Of a stretch of DNA of 64,000 nucleotides, positions 35,297 through 47,422 are shown in pieces. Where the stretch lies: NCBI GenBank assembly GCA_016490735.1, contig JAEMWC010000052.1, forward strand, positions 1,407,501 to 1,471,500. The letters are read 5' to 3'. Under the pieces are notes generated by a model, which worked only from the letters and a program-made list of their open reading frames with translations, did not search any database and was not told the DNA's origin. Position 1 is the stretch's first letter. Each line of letters opens with the position of its first letter. The position numbers were made by a program, and so were the translations under genes. This DNA is from Pachyseris speciosa (taxonomy: Eukaryota; Cnidaria; Anthozoa; Scleractinia; Pachyseridae).

Positions 35297-35449
35297 ATGA
35301 GGACCATTTTTGTTTGGGGCTGCCTGCTGGCTGTTCTTATTGTACCTTGTACGTCAGACATGTACCTGCATTTCCCACCGGGATCCAACAATCGACTGAA
35401 CGGTAACCTAGACAACGTCAAGAATCCCAACCGAATGTTTGACTCGCAG
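35297..35449 (+). CDS. Gene C exon 1 (start codon, signal peptide)
   Basis: It encodes MRTIFVWGCLLAVLIVPCTS, then DMYLHFPPGSNN and NRMFDSQ, ending at GCAG|GTAATC in phase 0. It is nearly identical to exon 1 of B at nucleotide level. Confidence 0.9.
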
Positions 35450-36198
35450 GTAATCGCATGACTGCATTATTTTGTTATATCGATAAGAAAATACAAACAA
35501 AAGTAACAACAAGAAAGTGTGGGATGGTGTAAAATCTCTGTGGTAATTGGTTGAACCTTCCACGAAAAAGGTAACATAATTATTACTTCTTTGCGCTCCA
35601 TATATGGTGGTGGATTCCTACAAATTCCTACGGATTCCTACATAAATCATGATCCTTCAGTTTGTCCGGGGGTTGATATAAGTAATAATAACTATAATAA
35701 TTACCATTTATTTTCTTTGGCTAATACAGAATTTCGGTAATATTACAAGATGAAAATAATCCAAAAACACAATGCATAAAAATTTGGGATGATTAGAATA
35801 CCAAAACCTTGAAAAGGCAGGGCACTAAACGGGCTAATAGCGGTTAACAATTAAGTCACGTTAAGTTCAGCACCTCTTGGAATAAACAATTGTTTGTGCC
35901 TGTTAGCAGGTGATACTGGTATTCTGAGGTGCGCTGAGTTACCAGGTGCGCTTACTAGATCCTAGATTATCAGTTAGACTCGTTGGAACTTCTCGTCACC
36001 AATTTCTTGGAGTGGCTATTCTCTGCACCCCTTGAATTGTTTTCCTCTCAGAGGAGTGTGTGCGCGGATATAACGGCGTGCTTTCTTAAAAAAAAATACC
36101 GCTTAGAAAAGTAGAAATCAACTTCACTGGTTTTTAAATTTCTATTTTATCCATACCTGAGTGAAAAGGAAATTGCATGCTATGGTTTTCTCTTTTAG

Positions 36199-36285
36199 AA
36201 TAATGGCAAGGCTGGGTACAATGTAGGAGACAGGTATGACAGCAACCCTGGTGATAACATCCCAGAGTACAGACAGCTACCAATG
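36199..36285 (+). CDS. Gene C exon 2
   Basis: An 87-nt exon with acceptor TTTCTCTTTTAG and donor ATG|GTAAAT. It encodes NNGKAGYNVGDRYDSNPGDN and PEYRQLPM. Confidence 0.9.
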
Positions 36286-36404
36286 GTAAATGATTTGCGT
36301 ATAATAAATAGTTGTCTTAGAGTGCCCCTAACCCCAAAATATTTTTTCCCTAAAATAAATTTTTGCATTTGGCGCACTGCTTCTTTTAGCGCCTTTTTAA
36401 AGGG

Positions 36405-36865
36405 TACCTCCACTCTTACAACAAATTCACGCTAAATTGTTGAAAATAATTACTTGCTTCCAAATTTTGTTTCGAAACGTGGATATAACATTTAAGTGTA
36501 CAAAAAAATGGATCATTATCGCCTATTTTCGTTTTCAAATTTCCCGGGCGCGGCCATTTTGGATTTGATGACGTGTTATGGTTGCAGCTATTGTCAGGAA
36601 GCAAATGAAGGAGAAAATCCTTTGGTTGCCGTATTATTTAATACAAAGGATTTTCTGCTTCATTTGCTTCCTGACAATAGCTGCAACCATTACACGTCAT
36701 GAAATCCAAAATAGCCGCGTCCGGGAAATTTAAAAGCGAAAATAGGCGATGATGATATCCATTGTTTTGTACACTTAAACATGTTAAATGTTATATCAAC
36801 TATTTAAAACAAAATTTGAAATCTAGTATTTATTTCCTACAATTTAGCGGTTCCCTTTAAACCAA
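36405..36865. mobile_element. Palindromic foldback MITE in intron 2 of gene C
   Basis: The two halves, 36405-36630 and 36640-36865, are reverse complements over most of their length (GCAGCTATTGTCAGGAAGCA and complement near the centre; TTTAAAGGG at both ends). The whole element could form one long hairpin. Frames across it mirror each other and are not genes. Confidence 0.7.
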
Positions 36866-36869
36866 ATGT

Positions 36870-38060
36870 TGACTTTTTATTGGCCTTTTATTTGTGACGT
36901 CAAATGAGGAATAGACCCACGCCCCTTCTGAATCTGTAGTGTACCTTATGATGCTTCGTCAGTGTCGTAAGTTTTTAACCCATAAAACAGTCAAAAACCG
37001 TAAATCAATGCTACATGTTTTTAGAAAAGGTGAAAAGTTTTCTATTAGCGGAAAAAAGTCACGTAGTTGGGCTCATTTTAAAGTAAAACAGCGCTAAAGT
37101 GATGCTCTTCAAATATTTGTTGGGGGGATTAGAATTACGTTAAGTGGTTTGTTTTGAGTGAGGAGGGATGTTGCAGGTGTATTGGCTGTCATCGCCGTCT
37201 ATTTTAATCAGATTTGTTTAATCCCTTGGCATACTCCCATTAATTTTAAGGCGATGATATCAACTAACAACTGAACGTAATTAAATTATTAACGTAATAA
37301 CTGAGAGACTTGATTTTTAAGAGTTACGTAACGTTGGCTAAGCGTGCTTTTTGCGGCAGAATTTATCGCTTAATGAACCGCCACCTGGTTATATTTATCT
37401 GACTTGGTAAGAGCACCATGACCACTCAGGGGAGCGGACATTCGTAGGTTCAAATTTGTATATAATCGGTGAGATCATGCAGGCTGCGTGCTCAGAATCT
37501 GCCTCAGTTCAACTGATCCCGTCATTGGGCAATGAAGGTAAGCCACTGGGCTAGTCTCCTTCACTTCCACGCTGTCCTACAACGTGACGGGGAGGCAAAA
37601 GAATCCACACACATACCACAACACAGCCCTTGGATAAATAATATTTATCCAAGGGCTGAATGGAGGTTGCGCTATGCACTGAACAACTCCCCGTAAAGCG
37701 TCCGCTGGTCAAGGAAACAGTTTAAACAATTTACAAGAAACAGCCACAAAGAAATATGCGCAGGATATAACCTAAATCGCATATTTGCGTATGCGGATGC
37801 CGTTCACTGTTCAAATGGAAATTTACGGAGATCGGAAAGCATGTAATTTATACAATGATTACCAAACGCTTTATAATCCCTGATAAAGTCTGTGTGATCA
37901 GACGAAACTGGTCGGATAATAAACAAAGTTTACTGCATGCAAGATCTGTTGCTGTGTGCTGCTCAGTGGTTTTTATTTTAAAACAATTGCGTAACTGGAG
38001 CTTGAGCGCAAACGCAAAACGAAAAACACTGTATACGAAGTTGACTGATTCAATCTGATG
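36870..38060. other. Rest of intron 2 of gene C
   Basis: A short inverted repeat around the words CAAGGGCTG and ATTTATCCAAGGG lies near 37622-37660. Otherwise AT-rich sequence without anything I can name. Confidence 0.4.
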
Positions 38061-38076
38061 GTAAATGATTTTACAG

Positions 38077-38407
38077 GAGTTTTACATGAGCGGCTGTCAT
38101 GCTAAAGCTAAAAGCGAAGTGGAAATTATGTGGACAAACCAACACGGGACTGGTCCACAGACGGATGACCAAGTGGAAACACAAGTCATCTTACAGTACA
38201 TGTGTCAGCCATACCCTGAGGGAAAGATGGTTTCCAGTGATGTGAACAGAGAGTTCGAATATCACACAATCCGTAATGGTCAGACACTCACAACCCAGGC
38301 TTTTGCTACGAACGGAGCGAGAGAGAATTCATACGTCAGAAAGGACCGCGCACTTCACGAGCCAGCCAATTACTATGCGACGTATTATCGCAGAGAACGA
38401 GAGAAAG
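38077..38407 (+). CDS. Gene C exon 3
   Basis: A 331-nt exon with acceptor GATTTTACAG and donor AAAG|GTGAGA. It encodes EFYMSGCHAKAKSEVEIMWT, YMCQPYPEGK and YYRREREKG, with one codon more than B. Confidence 0.92.
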
Positions 38408-38622
38408 GTGAGAAGTATTATTTACAATCGAATAACCTTTTCGGCAATGCACCATTCAAAAGTATTCGCTTTTAGCAAAGAATTTTCAAATTCTTTAATT
38501 AAAATTAAAGTTGTCTCTGTTGTTTTTATTCTTATTCCAAGTCCATTTGAGACACGTTTGCGTAACTGAATTCATAACGTTTACAGCGTCAACCCAACTT
38601 ACAGCGTTCATGTTCGTTACAG

Positions 38623-38841
38623 GTTTGTTTACCGCTGACCAAAAGCTGAAAGCCGATAGGGCGATTCACACTCGTCAAAACGCAGCGGGAACAAGGTTTG
38701 GCTTTGAAGTCCCTGAGGAGCGTGATTACTATCCCTACTGGGGCCCCACCCCGTGGAGGGACATTGCTATCATGGTCAGCAACAATAAGACTCTTCATCT
38801 AATGAAGAAACACGTGGGCAGTCCCGATTACGGTTACAAAT
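38623..38841 (+). CDS. Gene C exon 4
   Basis: A 219-nt exon, phase 1-1, with acceptor TTCGTTACAG and donor AAAT|GTAAGA. It encodes [33 protein letters not shown] and [18 protein letters not shown]. Confidence 0.92.
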
Positions 38842-38929
38842 GTAAGAATAAATAGAGAGGAAAAGTGGTTTATAATTGCCGTTTTAAAGCTTGTGTTTAA
38901 AAATCTACCGCTTGTCATAGACGAGAGGT

Positions 38930-39091
38930 AAATAATAGCGGAGCTCCGGCTACCCGAACGGCCGCGAAGTGGAGCACCATTGGTAAGAAAATATGGTAAC
39001 CCATCTGTTCGAGAAAATTTGGTTTTGGTCACCGTACGTACGTGCCTACGTACGTACGTCCGCCGATTCATGTATGCGCTTTAAAATGTCC

Positions 39092-39154
<63 letters not shown>

Positions 39155-39240
39155 AACATGGCGGCCATACTCCGGTTGACCACCTAGTTTACAGCATACA
39201 TCTTTGATATTGCTAAAAACTGAACTACGGATATCAGATT
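38930..39240. repeat. Dispersed repeat shared with 49810-50030, split by (AAT)n
   Basis: AAGTGGAGCACCA, GAAAATATGGTAACCCATCT and GAGAAAATTTGGTTTTGGTC occur here and at 49850-49915, followed in both by a CGTACGTACG tract. The (AAT)n microsatellite at 39092-39152 interrupts this copy, after which CGGCCATACTCC resumes as at 49965. Confidence 0.65.
39092..39152. repeat. (AAT)n microsatellite
   Basis: About 20 units with one interruption. Confidence 0.95.
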
Positions 39241-40023
39241 TTCAGCATTTTTATAGGCTAGCCGGACACAGGCTTTCAGTTCATATACCTGCACTACCTT
39301 ATATGGTCAATGAACGGTTCAGCAAACAGAGAAAGCTCAATAAAATTTTCGCTCGAAACGACAGCCGTTAAAACATTAGTCGTTTCGCAGCGGAATTAAC
39401 GAGTACAAATTTCGAAACTGGAACCGAAATAAATATGGATTCAACTTTTCATTGCTGAGTGTTTTAGAACGACAAGAAACAGTGCTGGGATCCTGCTAAA
39501 AAAATTTCCTGTAGCGCTAAGAAAATTTTCCAGGCTGTTGATGTTTAGCTTATAGCAAAACCCACTTTTAATTTTACGGAAAGACCGAAAGAGGTTTTGA
39601 ACTTAACTAACCGAAATTGAAAATATGTATTCAACAAAAATTGTCAACGTCAACGACTACGTTCACTGGCCAGTCTATTCAAAACAAATTGAATAAACAA
39701 GAACTACAGCTGAAATTTGCGTCAAAATCTTTCCAGAGATCAGTGACACTTTTTAAAAAATTACCATACACTGAAAATGTCCTGACCTGCAATCACCAGC
39801 TTCAGACTTTCCGGTTACAGATAAGTTAGTTTTGTAAAAAAAAAAAAAAAAAAAAAAAATGAGAAGAATCGCCGTTCTTGTTGCTTTTGTTATTCTGTTT
39901 GGCCGCAGGTCCAGTTTTTGCTCCACGCATCGAGGCAAATTTCTATAAGCCATTTCTTGAAGCATAACCTGGACATTTGTCTTGCTTATCCCTCGTATAT
40001 CTTGTTTCCGACCAGGTCTGGTG

Positions 40024-40177
40024 TAGCCTCCTTCGCAGCCATTGTTTGCGTCCGTTCTATTCGCCCTCCTGATTGGATACTTAGACACAATGGGAATGGA
40101 ATGTTTGGCTCGGTTCAGCGGACTTTGGTGGGGAGGGAGAATAGGACCGACACAAACAACGGCTGCGAAGGAGGCTA
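40024..40177. mobile_element. 154-bp TIR element with perfect 9-bp target duplication
   Basis: It begins TAGCCTCCTTCGCAGCC and ends GGCTGCGAAGGAGGCTA, and is flanked on both sides by GGTCTGGTG (40015-40023 and 40178-40186). The 9-bp duplication and the TAGCCTCCT terminus match the 3.1-kb element at 60590-63686. A 9-bp duplication is characteristic of Mutator-like elements; the superfamily is inferred. Confidence 0.75.
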
Positions 40178-40898
40178 GGTCTGGTGAGACAATGTTCCAG
40201 TCCATCAAAACAAATTGAAATTGTGTTTTCATATAGAGGTTTTCAATTGATCGTCGAAAGTAATTCTTTGTTTTGCTTTGGTTTTGCATTGCTTCGCTCT
40301 GCGATTGGCCAGGAAATCTCGCTCCACTTTTTCAACCAATGAGAAACAAAACCAAAACAAATCGTGACTTGCACGCGCTTATTTTCCCACGCTTTGCGCC
40401 AGCTACATGTAACTGCTTCGTATTCTGATTGGCTCATTGAATTGCTTACGTCTGTTGTAATTGGTCAGAGTAATTGCTTGGTTTTGGCCAAATGAAAATC
40501 GCTCTATTGACGAAATTCGCCCATGTTGCTGTTGTTGGATCACAAATTCGTTTCCTTCGGCTCGTAAATCTACGTGAAAGCCGTTCCACCCTCTTTGAGC
40601 AATGAATGATTACTTTTTTACCAAACTACTGACCATTTACAAACATTCAGAGCAAATAAACTCTGCACTTTTTCCAAAAAGGACCCTAAACTGAAGCTTC
40701 AACTGAACGTTGTTCTCGGACAGTTTCATTGAATTCATTCAACTTTGTTCGGAAACGTTGCAACACATCGAAAGGTTTTCGGGCCCTTCTGTTTAGTCAT
40801 GTGATGGAAAAATGTTGCCTTATTTTTGTTTTCTCTTTCTCTAAGTTCCTTTCTTTCACTTTTTGTTAAGATTCTCAATTAGTTATGGTAATAGGACT

Positions 40899-40943
<45 letters not shown>

Positions 40944-41984
40944 TGGTCGAGTGCGTAGCGCGAGGCTGATTTGAAATTACGAACACGATTACCCCTGAAT
41001 ACCAATTAACTGTGTCAATAACAAAATGCGAGAAACTCCAGAGGTCAACTTTCTAAATTGTAAAACGTATGTATTGTACAAAATAATCAACGGTTCAAAT
41101 GCAAATTATCCGACACTGGATATGGTTGCTATTTTACAAAGCGCAAAGATTGACAACTGACATGACATGGCAGCTACCGCTCAGCATACCCAAATAAGGT
41201 AACTGTCCGATTTGGCCTGTCCGATTACAAGTGTTTAATCGGCAACTCAAATCGGACAGTTTGGACCTGAAGCAGCCGATTAAGCCACTAATAATATAAA
41301 GGAAAAAATTTCGCGATTCTCATTGGCTAAGAGAAATGCAGTTTTTAGGAAACACCGGTGCAGAAAAAAGGTAATTCGGTGCAGAAAAAAGGAAATACAG
41401 TGCAAAACAAGGTAAAAAACTGAGGATTCTGATTGGTTGATAAACAAAGGCGCTGCGATTGAGCCAATCAAACGCGGCCTCTGAATGGCGCAAAGTCTGA
41501 AGAGCTACAAGCGACTCTGCGAGCCAAAACAATGGCTGGCTTTTTGAGCAGGTTTTCTTTCTTCGTGACCGCAATAACAGCAGAGAAGTTGCAAAACAGC
41601 ACTAAACAGGAGAAACGGCTTCGAAAAGCACTGTATTTTAGCTGTCTGTTTGGAAACAGTGGTGTCCAGAGAAGGGAATTGCCGACCTAATTGGAATTAC
41701 GAGTCCGTTGATGGAGTGACGCCGAGATTAATAAACAAACAAGGACAAACAAGGCGAAGATAACGAACGAGAAAGCCTGAAGGTAATGATTACAGCGCTT
41801 GATAGACACTTAGCAAACAAAATAGCCTTATAGCTATAGCCTGTAATTGTTTAGCCAGTTTTTACAGCTAAAAACGCTTTAAAAACATCGAGAAAACTGT
41901 TGTTTTGGTTCACCTTAGCTTCGTTGTGTTGATTCTGCAACGTTAAGAAGCTATCTCGCAATTTTTTCATGTATATTATTAATA

Positions 41985-41993
41985 AGTAATCAC

Positions 41994-42029
<36 letters not shown>

Positions 42030-42098
42030 TTGTAAATTTTTTCAAAGACCACAAATTGCACTCGCCCTACGGGCTCGTGCAATTTTGTGAGTCTTTGA

Positions 42099-42134
<36 letters not shown>

Positions 42135-42153
42135 TCGAAATCATGTGATTACC
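41985..42153. repeat. Palindromic element in intron 4 of gene C
   Basis: AGTAATCACATGATTT...TGGAATAAATAAGCAC is followed after a GCCCTACGGGC centre by its reverse complement, ending AATCATGTGATTACC. The arms are about 80 bp. Confidence 0.65.
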
Positions 42154-42231
42154 TATACAAATAAAGGCTATTAAGAACCAATCATATTCGAGCATTTTGT
42201 TATTGACACATTTATGCATTGTAGAGTTTTC

Positions 42232-42357
42232 AATAAACAATTATTCTACTCAGGCTTGCTGGATATGAAATGATTATAACCAACTCGGCGCTACGCGCCT
42301 CGTTGGTTATTTATCACTTCATATCCAGCGCGCCCTCGTAGAATAATTGATAATTAG
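42232..42357. repeat. Palindromic element, second hairpin
   Basis: GCTGGATATGAAATGATTAT and its complement flank the centre CGGCGCTACGCGCC; the outer arms are CAATTATTCTAC / GTAGAATAATTG. Confidence 0.6.
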
Positions 42358-42372
42358 ACATCCCCGGACAGC

Positions 42373-42406
<34 letters not shown>

Positions 42407-42519
42407 TCATCCGCTGATCAGTATCACGTGACCATATCGCGGGCTCAAGTTTGAAGGTCATCGAGGTCAGCTGTTTTTATAGCTGACCGCTGACCAGGCA
42501 CTGGCTTTAATCTAATCTA

Positions 42520-45373
42520 AATATCATTATGTCGGCAAAATCGTGGAACGACATCACGCCAACTCTAAAAAGCTAAAAAAATAAAACTATACTAAAATAT
42601 ACAAAATAACAGTAAAAGTTAAAATACTGATAAAATTATACTAATTAAGTTTACTTTTAAAAATACAAAGAGATTGGCTGGAGACAGTCTCTTGTGGGAG
42701 TTTGTTCCATTCAATTATTGTCCTAGGAAAAAAAGAAAATCTAAAAATATCTTTATGTCCTTTTGGTACAATAAACTTAAAATCATGGCTTCCCCGAGTC
42801 CTCCTTTCTCTGTTTGCTTTCAAATCATCCCCCCAGTCCCCATCTAGGAGGCCGTGGCACATCTTGTATACAGTGGAGAGCCTTGCGTGTCTCCTCATCG
42901 TTTCAAGTGTGTCCCACCGTAGGTCTTGTAGCATTTCCGTCACGCTCGCTGTTCGATCGTAATTTCCAGTAGCAAAGCGCGCTGCTTTCCGCTGTATTCT
43001 TTCTAGAGCGGCTTTATCTTTCTGGTGGTGTGGGTCCCATGCACTACAGGCGTACTGGAGTTTTGGCCTCACAAGAGTCTTGTACGCAGTTTCTTTCACT
43101 GTCTTTGGGCAGTTCCACAGGTTTCGCTTGATAAGTCCCAAGATCTTATTTGCTTTAGATGTGATAGTTTCGACATGTGGTGACCACCTCATTTTGTTAT
43201 CGAGCATTACCCCCAAATAAGGGTGACGTTCAACTTCTTCTAGGATTTCTCCACAGAATACATATTCCCGCTTTGGTGGATCCCTCCTCGTTGTAAAACA
43301 CATGATTTTGCACTTTGAAGGATTAAATTCCATCTGCCACTTTTGTTGCCAATCTTCTAATCTATACAAATCATCTTGGAGATCAGCTGTGTCATCATCA
43401 CAGCAAATTGTCCCATATAACAGCGCATCGTCAGCAAAAAGTCTAACAGTAGAGTTCAGACCATCAGGTAAATCATTTACATACATTAAGATCAATAGTG
43501 GTCCTAAGACTGTTCCTTGGGGAACGCCGGAAGTTGTAACTACAGGTGCAGATGATTCTCCTCCAATTACCACTGATTGGGTACGCTGTGTTAGAAACGA
43601 CTCGAACCAGTTATGTAGTTGGCCACGAATTCCGTAATAATCAAGTTTCTTCAAAAGTCGGCGATGGGGAACTTTGTCAAATGCTTTTGAAAAATCGAGG
43701 ATTGCAGCGTGAATGGTTTTGTTGGACTGGATAGCATTCGCTATATCATGAATGGTACATATGAGCTGTGTTTCTGTTGATCGTTTCGCCCTAAAACCAT
43801 GTTGGTAATCAGTGAGCACTCCATATTGTGAAAGATGCTTCATAACATGGCTGTGTACGATATGTTCGAGTACCTTTGATGCGATGCAGGTAAGTGACAC
43901 GGGCCTATAGTTTGAGGGATCCGATTTCTTTCCTTTCTTGTGAATAGCACATACGTTGGCGTGTTTCCATTGGATAGACACAGTTCCGGTATCAATACAA
44001 TCTTGATAAATATCAGTAAGAACCTTTGATATTTCCTGGGCATTTTCCTTTAAAAACCAAGGAGGAATTCCATCCGGACCATACGCTTTGTCTGCTTTCA
44101 ACCCGTTAAGTTGCTTTTCAACTCCACTAGTTGTGATGTTTATTGTTGCAATAGTCGGAATAGGGTTTTCGCCAAGGTGTGGGATATTCTCTGTTTCTTC
44201 CTTGTTAAAAACACTGGAAAACTGGCTATTTAGCACTTCGGCCTTAGCTCTCGGTTCGGTAAACACTTCATTTCCAACTTTGAGATCTTGGTTATCCGTG
44301 TCCTCCTTCCCTAGCTTTTTGATGTGTGACCAAAAAGCCTTTGGGTTTTGTTTTATAGAGTCACCGAGAAAATCAGATAGATAATCGTTCCTGGACCTAT
44401 TCAAGTTCTTGTGTAATTGCTTCCTGACTAGTTTAAATTTATTCCAGTGGGATTGCCTTCCAGATTTCTTCGCCCTGTTGTATAGCCTTTGCTTTAACCT
44501 CGTTTGTCTTCTCAAGTTACGGTTAAACCAAGGTAAGTTATGGCGTGATGTAGTGAACTTGTGCGGTATACAGGAATCCATTATTCCAGTAAGCCTATGT
44601 TGAAACATATTCCACTCTGCGTCTACGGATTCGTTCTTCATATCTTCAAAATCATTCGCAAGGTCTTGTAGTTCTTTCTTTATACGAGTGGTGTCTGACT
44701 TTTTCCTCATGTAAATCTTGCGTCTAACTGGCTTTTTCCTTCTGCAAGCCAAGTTCACTTCAAAGAGAACCATATCGTGATCACTTATTCCCGGGATTAC
44801 CCTAACATTGTTAATGATATTGACGTTATTTGTCAACACAAGATCGAGAATGTTGTCATCCCTAGTAGGTTCTTTTACTAGTTGGGTAAGTCCGTGTTCA
44901 TCGATGATTTCAAGCAGCCGTTCAGAATTTAAAGAGCAATTTATTGGTTCAGGATAGTTCCATTTGAGGTCCGGGGCGTTGAAATCTCCCGCCACGATTA
45001 CGTTGCTTGTATTTAATCTATCGCCTAACCTGAATAAAGATGAGTCAAGTTCTTGTAGACTATTTATGTCGGTCTTGTTTGGGCGATAGAAGGAGGCGAA
45101 GAATAAAGATTTTGATCTCTTGTTTTGGATCTGACATTTGGTCCAAATAATCTCACAATCCGTGTTCAAATCATCGCGATGAGTAACGATAATATCTTTC
45201 TTCACTGCTTGGAAAACACCACCATGGTTGTCAGATATGCGATCTTTCCGATAGATGTTGTAGTTATCTGGAAAAATTTCGCTGCTCTTGATATCTGGAT
45301 ATAACCATGACTCATTGCCAAGAATTATATCTGGTTTATATTGATCGACGACTGCAGCAATATCGGCGGCTCA
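42520..45373 (-). mobile_element. 5'-truncated LINE (endonuclease/reverse transcriptase)
   Basis: A long intact minus-strand frame (42641-45205, open back to a stop at about 45373) encodes the end of an apurinic-type endonuclease (SFYRPN, AGDFNAPDLKWN, ISDHDMVLFEVN) and then a non-LTR reverse transcriptase. RT motifs visible are ADKAYGPDGIPP, NYRPVSLT, HGFRAKRSTETQL, LDFSKAFDKVPH, SGVPQGTVLGP and FADDALLY. The C-terminal FFPRTIIEWNKLP block is typical of CR1/jockey-like LINEs. It lacks the N-terminal endonuclease, as expected from 5' truncation on insertion, and lies antisense in intron 4 of gene C. Confidence 0.85.
42641..45205 (-). CDS. LINE ORF2-type polyprotein, partial (about 854 codons)
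   Basis: Uninterrupted frame of the LINE above: endonuclease C-terminal half (residues about 1-170), linker, reverse transcriptase with the FADD catalytic box (about residues 370-640) and C-terminal region. The lack of stops suggests a recent insertion. The true start codon is outside the truncated copy, so the 5' limit is only the first start-like codon; the same frame stays open about 165 nt further upstream. Confidence 0.85.
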   Translation of the reverse strand: MKKDIIVTHRDDLNTDCEIIWTKCQIQNKRSKSLFFASFYRPNKTDINSLQELDSSLFRLGDRLNTSNVIVAGDFNAPDLKWNYPEPINCSLNSERLLEIIDEHGLTQLVKEPTRDDNILDLVLTNNVNIINNVRVIPGISDHDMVLFEVNLACRRKKPVRRKIYMRKKSDTTRIKKELQDLANDFEDMKNESVDAEWNMFQHRLTGIMDSCIPHKFTTSRHNLPWFNRNLRRQTRLKQRLYNRAKKSGRQSHWNKFKLVRKQLHKNLNRSRNDYLSDFLGDSIKQNPKAFWSHIKKLGKEDTDNQDLKVGNEVFTEPRAKAEVLNSQFSSVFNKEETENIPHLGENPIPTIATINITTSGVEKQLNGLKADKAYGPDGIPPWFLKENAQEISKVLTDIYQDCIDTGTVSIQWKHANVCAIHKKGKKSDPSNYRPVSLTCIASKVLEHIVHSHVMKHLSQYGVLTDYQHGFRAKRSTETQLICTIHDIANAIQSNKTIHAAILDFSKAFDKVPHRRLLKKLDYYGIRGQLHNWFESFLTQRTQSVVIGGESSAPVVTTSGVPQGTVLGPLLILMYVNDLPDGLNSTVRLFADDALLYGTICCDDDTADLQDDLYRLEDWQQKWQMEFNPSKCKIMCFTTRRDPPKREYVFCGEILEEVERHPYLGVMLDNKMRWSPHVETITSKANKILGLIKRNLWNCPKTVKETAYKTLVRPKLQYACSAWDPHHQKDKAALERIQRKAARFATGNYDRTASVTEMLQDLRWDTLETMRRHARLSTVYKMCHGLLDGDWGDDLKANRERRTRGSHDFKFIVPKGHKDIFRFSFFPRTIIEWNKLPQETVSSQSLCIFKSKLN

Positions 45374-46980
45374 ATCCAGGTGTGGGACGATTACGATTTA
45401 CGATTGCAAAATCCCTAATTTAAACAGAGAGTAGGAGATATGCCTGATTTGGCCCCACGGGCCACGAAAGTCCGTTTACTAGATTACGGCGACTAAAAAG
45501 GAAGTAAGTTATCACAAAAAAGGTAAAAGCAAAGTAACTGTAGTACTTGCGTCCTAGCACGCTTGTTGTGAAATTTGAAATGAAACCTAACTTAATAAAC
45601 CGTTCTCGTTTTATGTCTGTTGTGCGACCCCCTATTAGTCGATACTATTAAATTACTGGAAGACTATTTCGGGTACAGCTTGAAGCCAAAAGAAGAAAGA
45701 CCCAATACCCTTGCAAAAGCCTTAAGGGATTTGGACCCAAATCTTTACGTCCTCTTGAAGATTTGTTTCACAATTTTTATATTCCAGCCACCAGCTGCGA
45801 ATGTGAAACTGAGGAGCTATAAGACGGCTCCACACTTACAATAGAGCAAGCATAGCTAGAGGAAAGCTCTTTTCGCTTGCTTAATGCACATTCACTACGA
45901 TACAGACATCATTCTGGGCGAAGTGGTAGACTTGTTTACCCAGAAACGTTCAAGGAGGCTCGAGCTTGGCACACTACTCAAAGATTATGCCCAAAATCCA
46001 TTTCGACCAAGAAATTTTGTTATGTATTGTCGTTTTACGTTGCATCTTGACTGTCTGATTTTCTATGATACGGCCTTCGAAACGCACAAAATGTAGTCTT
46101 AGACAGTACAATGTTTCAAAATTTCCCAGGAGAGCACGCCCCCGGAACCTCCTAGAATCTCGCGCCTTCGGTTCTCGTCATTTCGATCCTTCGGAGCTCA
46201 AACGCACCTCCCCAAGCAAAAACCTGTCTTCGGGCCTGGTGATTCACAAATGGCGACCACAAATACCGCGATGAAATTAATCTGTATCCTCCACGTGCCA
46301 CGAATGTATCAAGTCGATTACGTTTTCTGAAATTCGGTCTGTAAAGTTTCGGTTTTAGTGATTTTGTATTCGGTTTTAATCCAAATTCACATCAGTTTTT
46401 CGGTTTTGGATGCTTTTTTGAGCGGTTTTTCGGTTTCTAGTAGACCCCACTGCCCCCCTCGGGTAACAGTGGTTAAAGTGGCTTTAGTTTATGAACAGTT
46501 CAAAGATCTACTTCTGCTACTTTGTGTGCTTCTTTTTGACATATTTACCGTATTTTTGTTTGTTGGTTTTGTTTCGTTTCCCTTGTTTTCTCTTACTTCA
46601 GAACTGAATTCAATTTTACGCCATTTTCTTGTTTCAAACCCTCAGAGGTGCCACTGTCTGGCTGTTGTTACTTCTAACTAAAATGATTAAATTGCCTTAA
46701 AATATTCCTTAATTGTTCTCTGTCCAACATGTTGGTCAGTCTATCTTGTAAAACAAAATGTACTTGACTCCACGTTCAATAACAAGAAAAAAGTGCCCGG
46801 AAAAAAGCAAAGTGGTGACGCGCAATTGCGAAAGAGTGCACAGAACAACATTTGCAAAGCTTAAACTGATTTCAGAAGATAACTCGACGCTTTTGTCTCC
46901 TGCGGAGTCAATGATTAACGAAATTAACTATCGTCCTACCAGTAGACAAACTCTTACAACTCACATTATTTGTTTGCTTC
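45374..46980. other. Rest of intron 4 of gene C, no gene recognised
   Basis: Short frames at 45620-45844 and 45884-46096 (plus strand) and 46358-46681 show no known domain. The upstream extension of exon 5 in frame (from 46758) lies before the acceptor CTTAG at 46995 and is intronic. Confidence 0.45.
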
Positions 46981-46995
46981 CACTGAATTCCTTAG

Positions 46996-47422
46996 ATTTG
47001 TGTATCATGCCAACTACCCTGTCGGGAAACCCGCATTGCCAGCGAAAGAATGAGGACAATGCTCTTGCTGAACATTGCGTCGCTAAGTACATAGACAAAA
47101 ACGCTTGTAAGGCGGGTGGCGGAAAATGGACAAGGCTTATCACAAGTTATCGGGAAAGAACAGCTGGAGTGTTGAGTACTTGTCACGGTGTCGGAAAAAT
47201 GAAGCTGGCGAGAGGAAAACCGTACGAACCACACAAAATATCCCAGGGAGCTGATCAACTAGTTCAGTATGTTCTCCTTGAGGAACCCCCAGAAGTGATC
47301 TATGCCCCTCCCACCGTCGTAAATCACAACGGGATGAACATGGAGGGCAAGTTTTCAACGTACAAGTGGAAAGTTCCTTGTTTTCCTAGTAATGTCACTC
47401 AACGATGTGTGTTACGTATAAG
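46996..47422 (+). CDS. Gene C exon 5
   Basis: A 427-nt exon with acceptor AATTCCTTAG and donor TAAG|GTGAGA, the same length as in B. It encodes CIMPTTLSGN, KNACKAGGGKW, AGVLSTCHGVGKMKL and NHNGMNMEGKFSTYKWKVPC. A longer in-frame start upstream is rejected in favour of this acceptor because B uses the identical site. Confidence 0.93.

Noticed and set aside
39753..40289. 178-codon minus-strand frame
   Set aside because: It crosses the 154-bp TIR element with its target duplications and a poly-A run; no domain recognised.
46758..46995. N-terminal extension of gene C exon 5
   Set aside because: Although open in frame, it lies upstream of an AATTCCTTAG acceptor identical to that of gene B, and the spliced frame joins exon 4 correctly.
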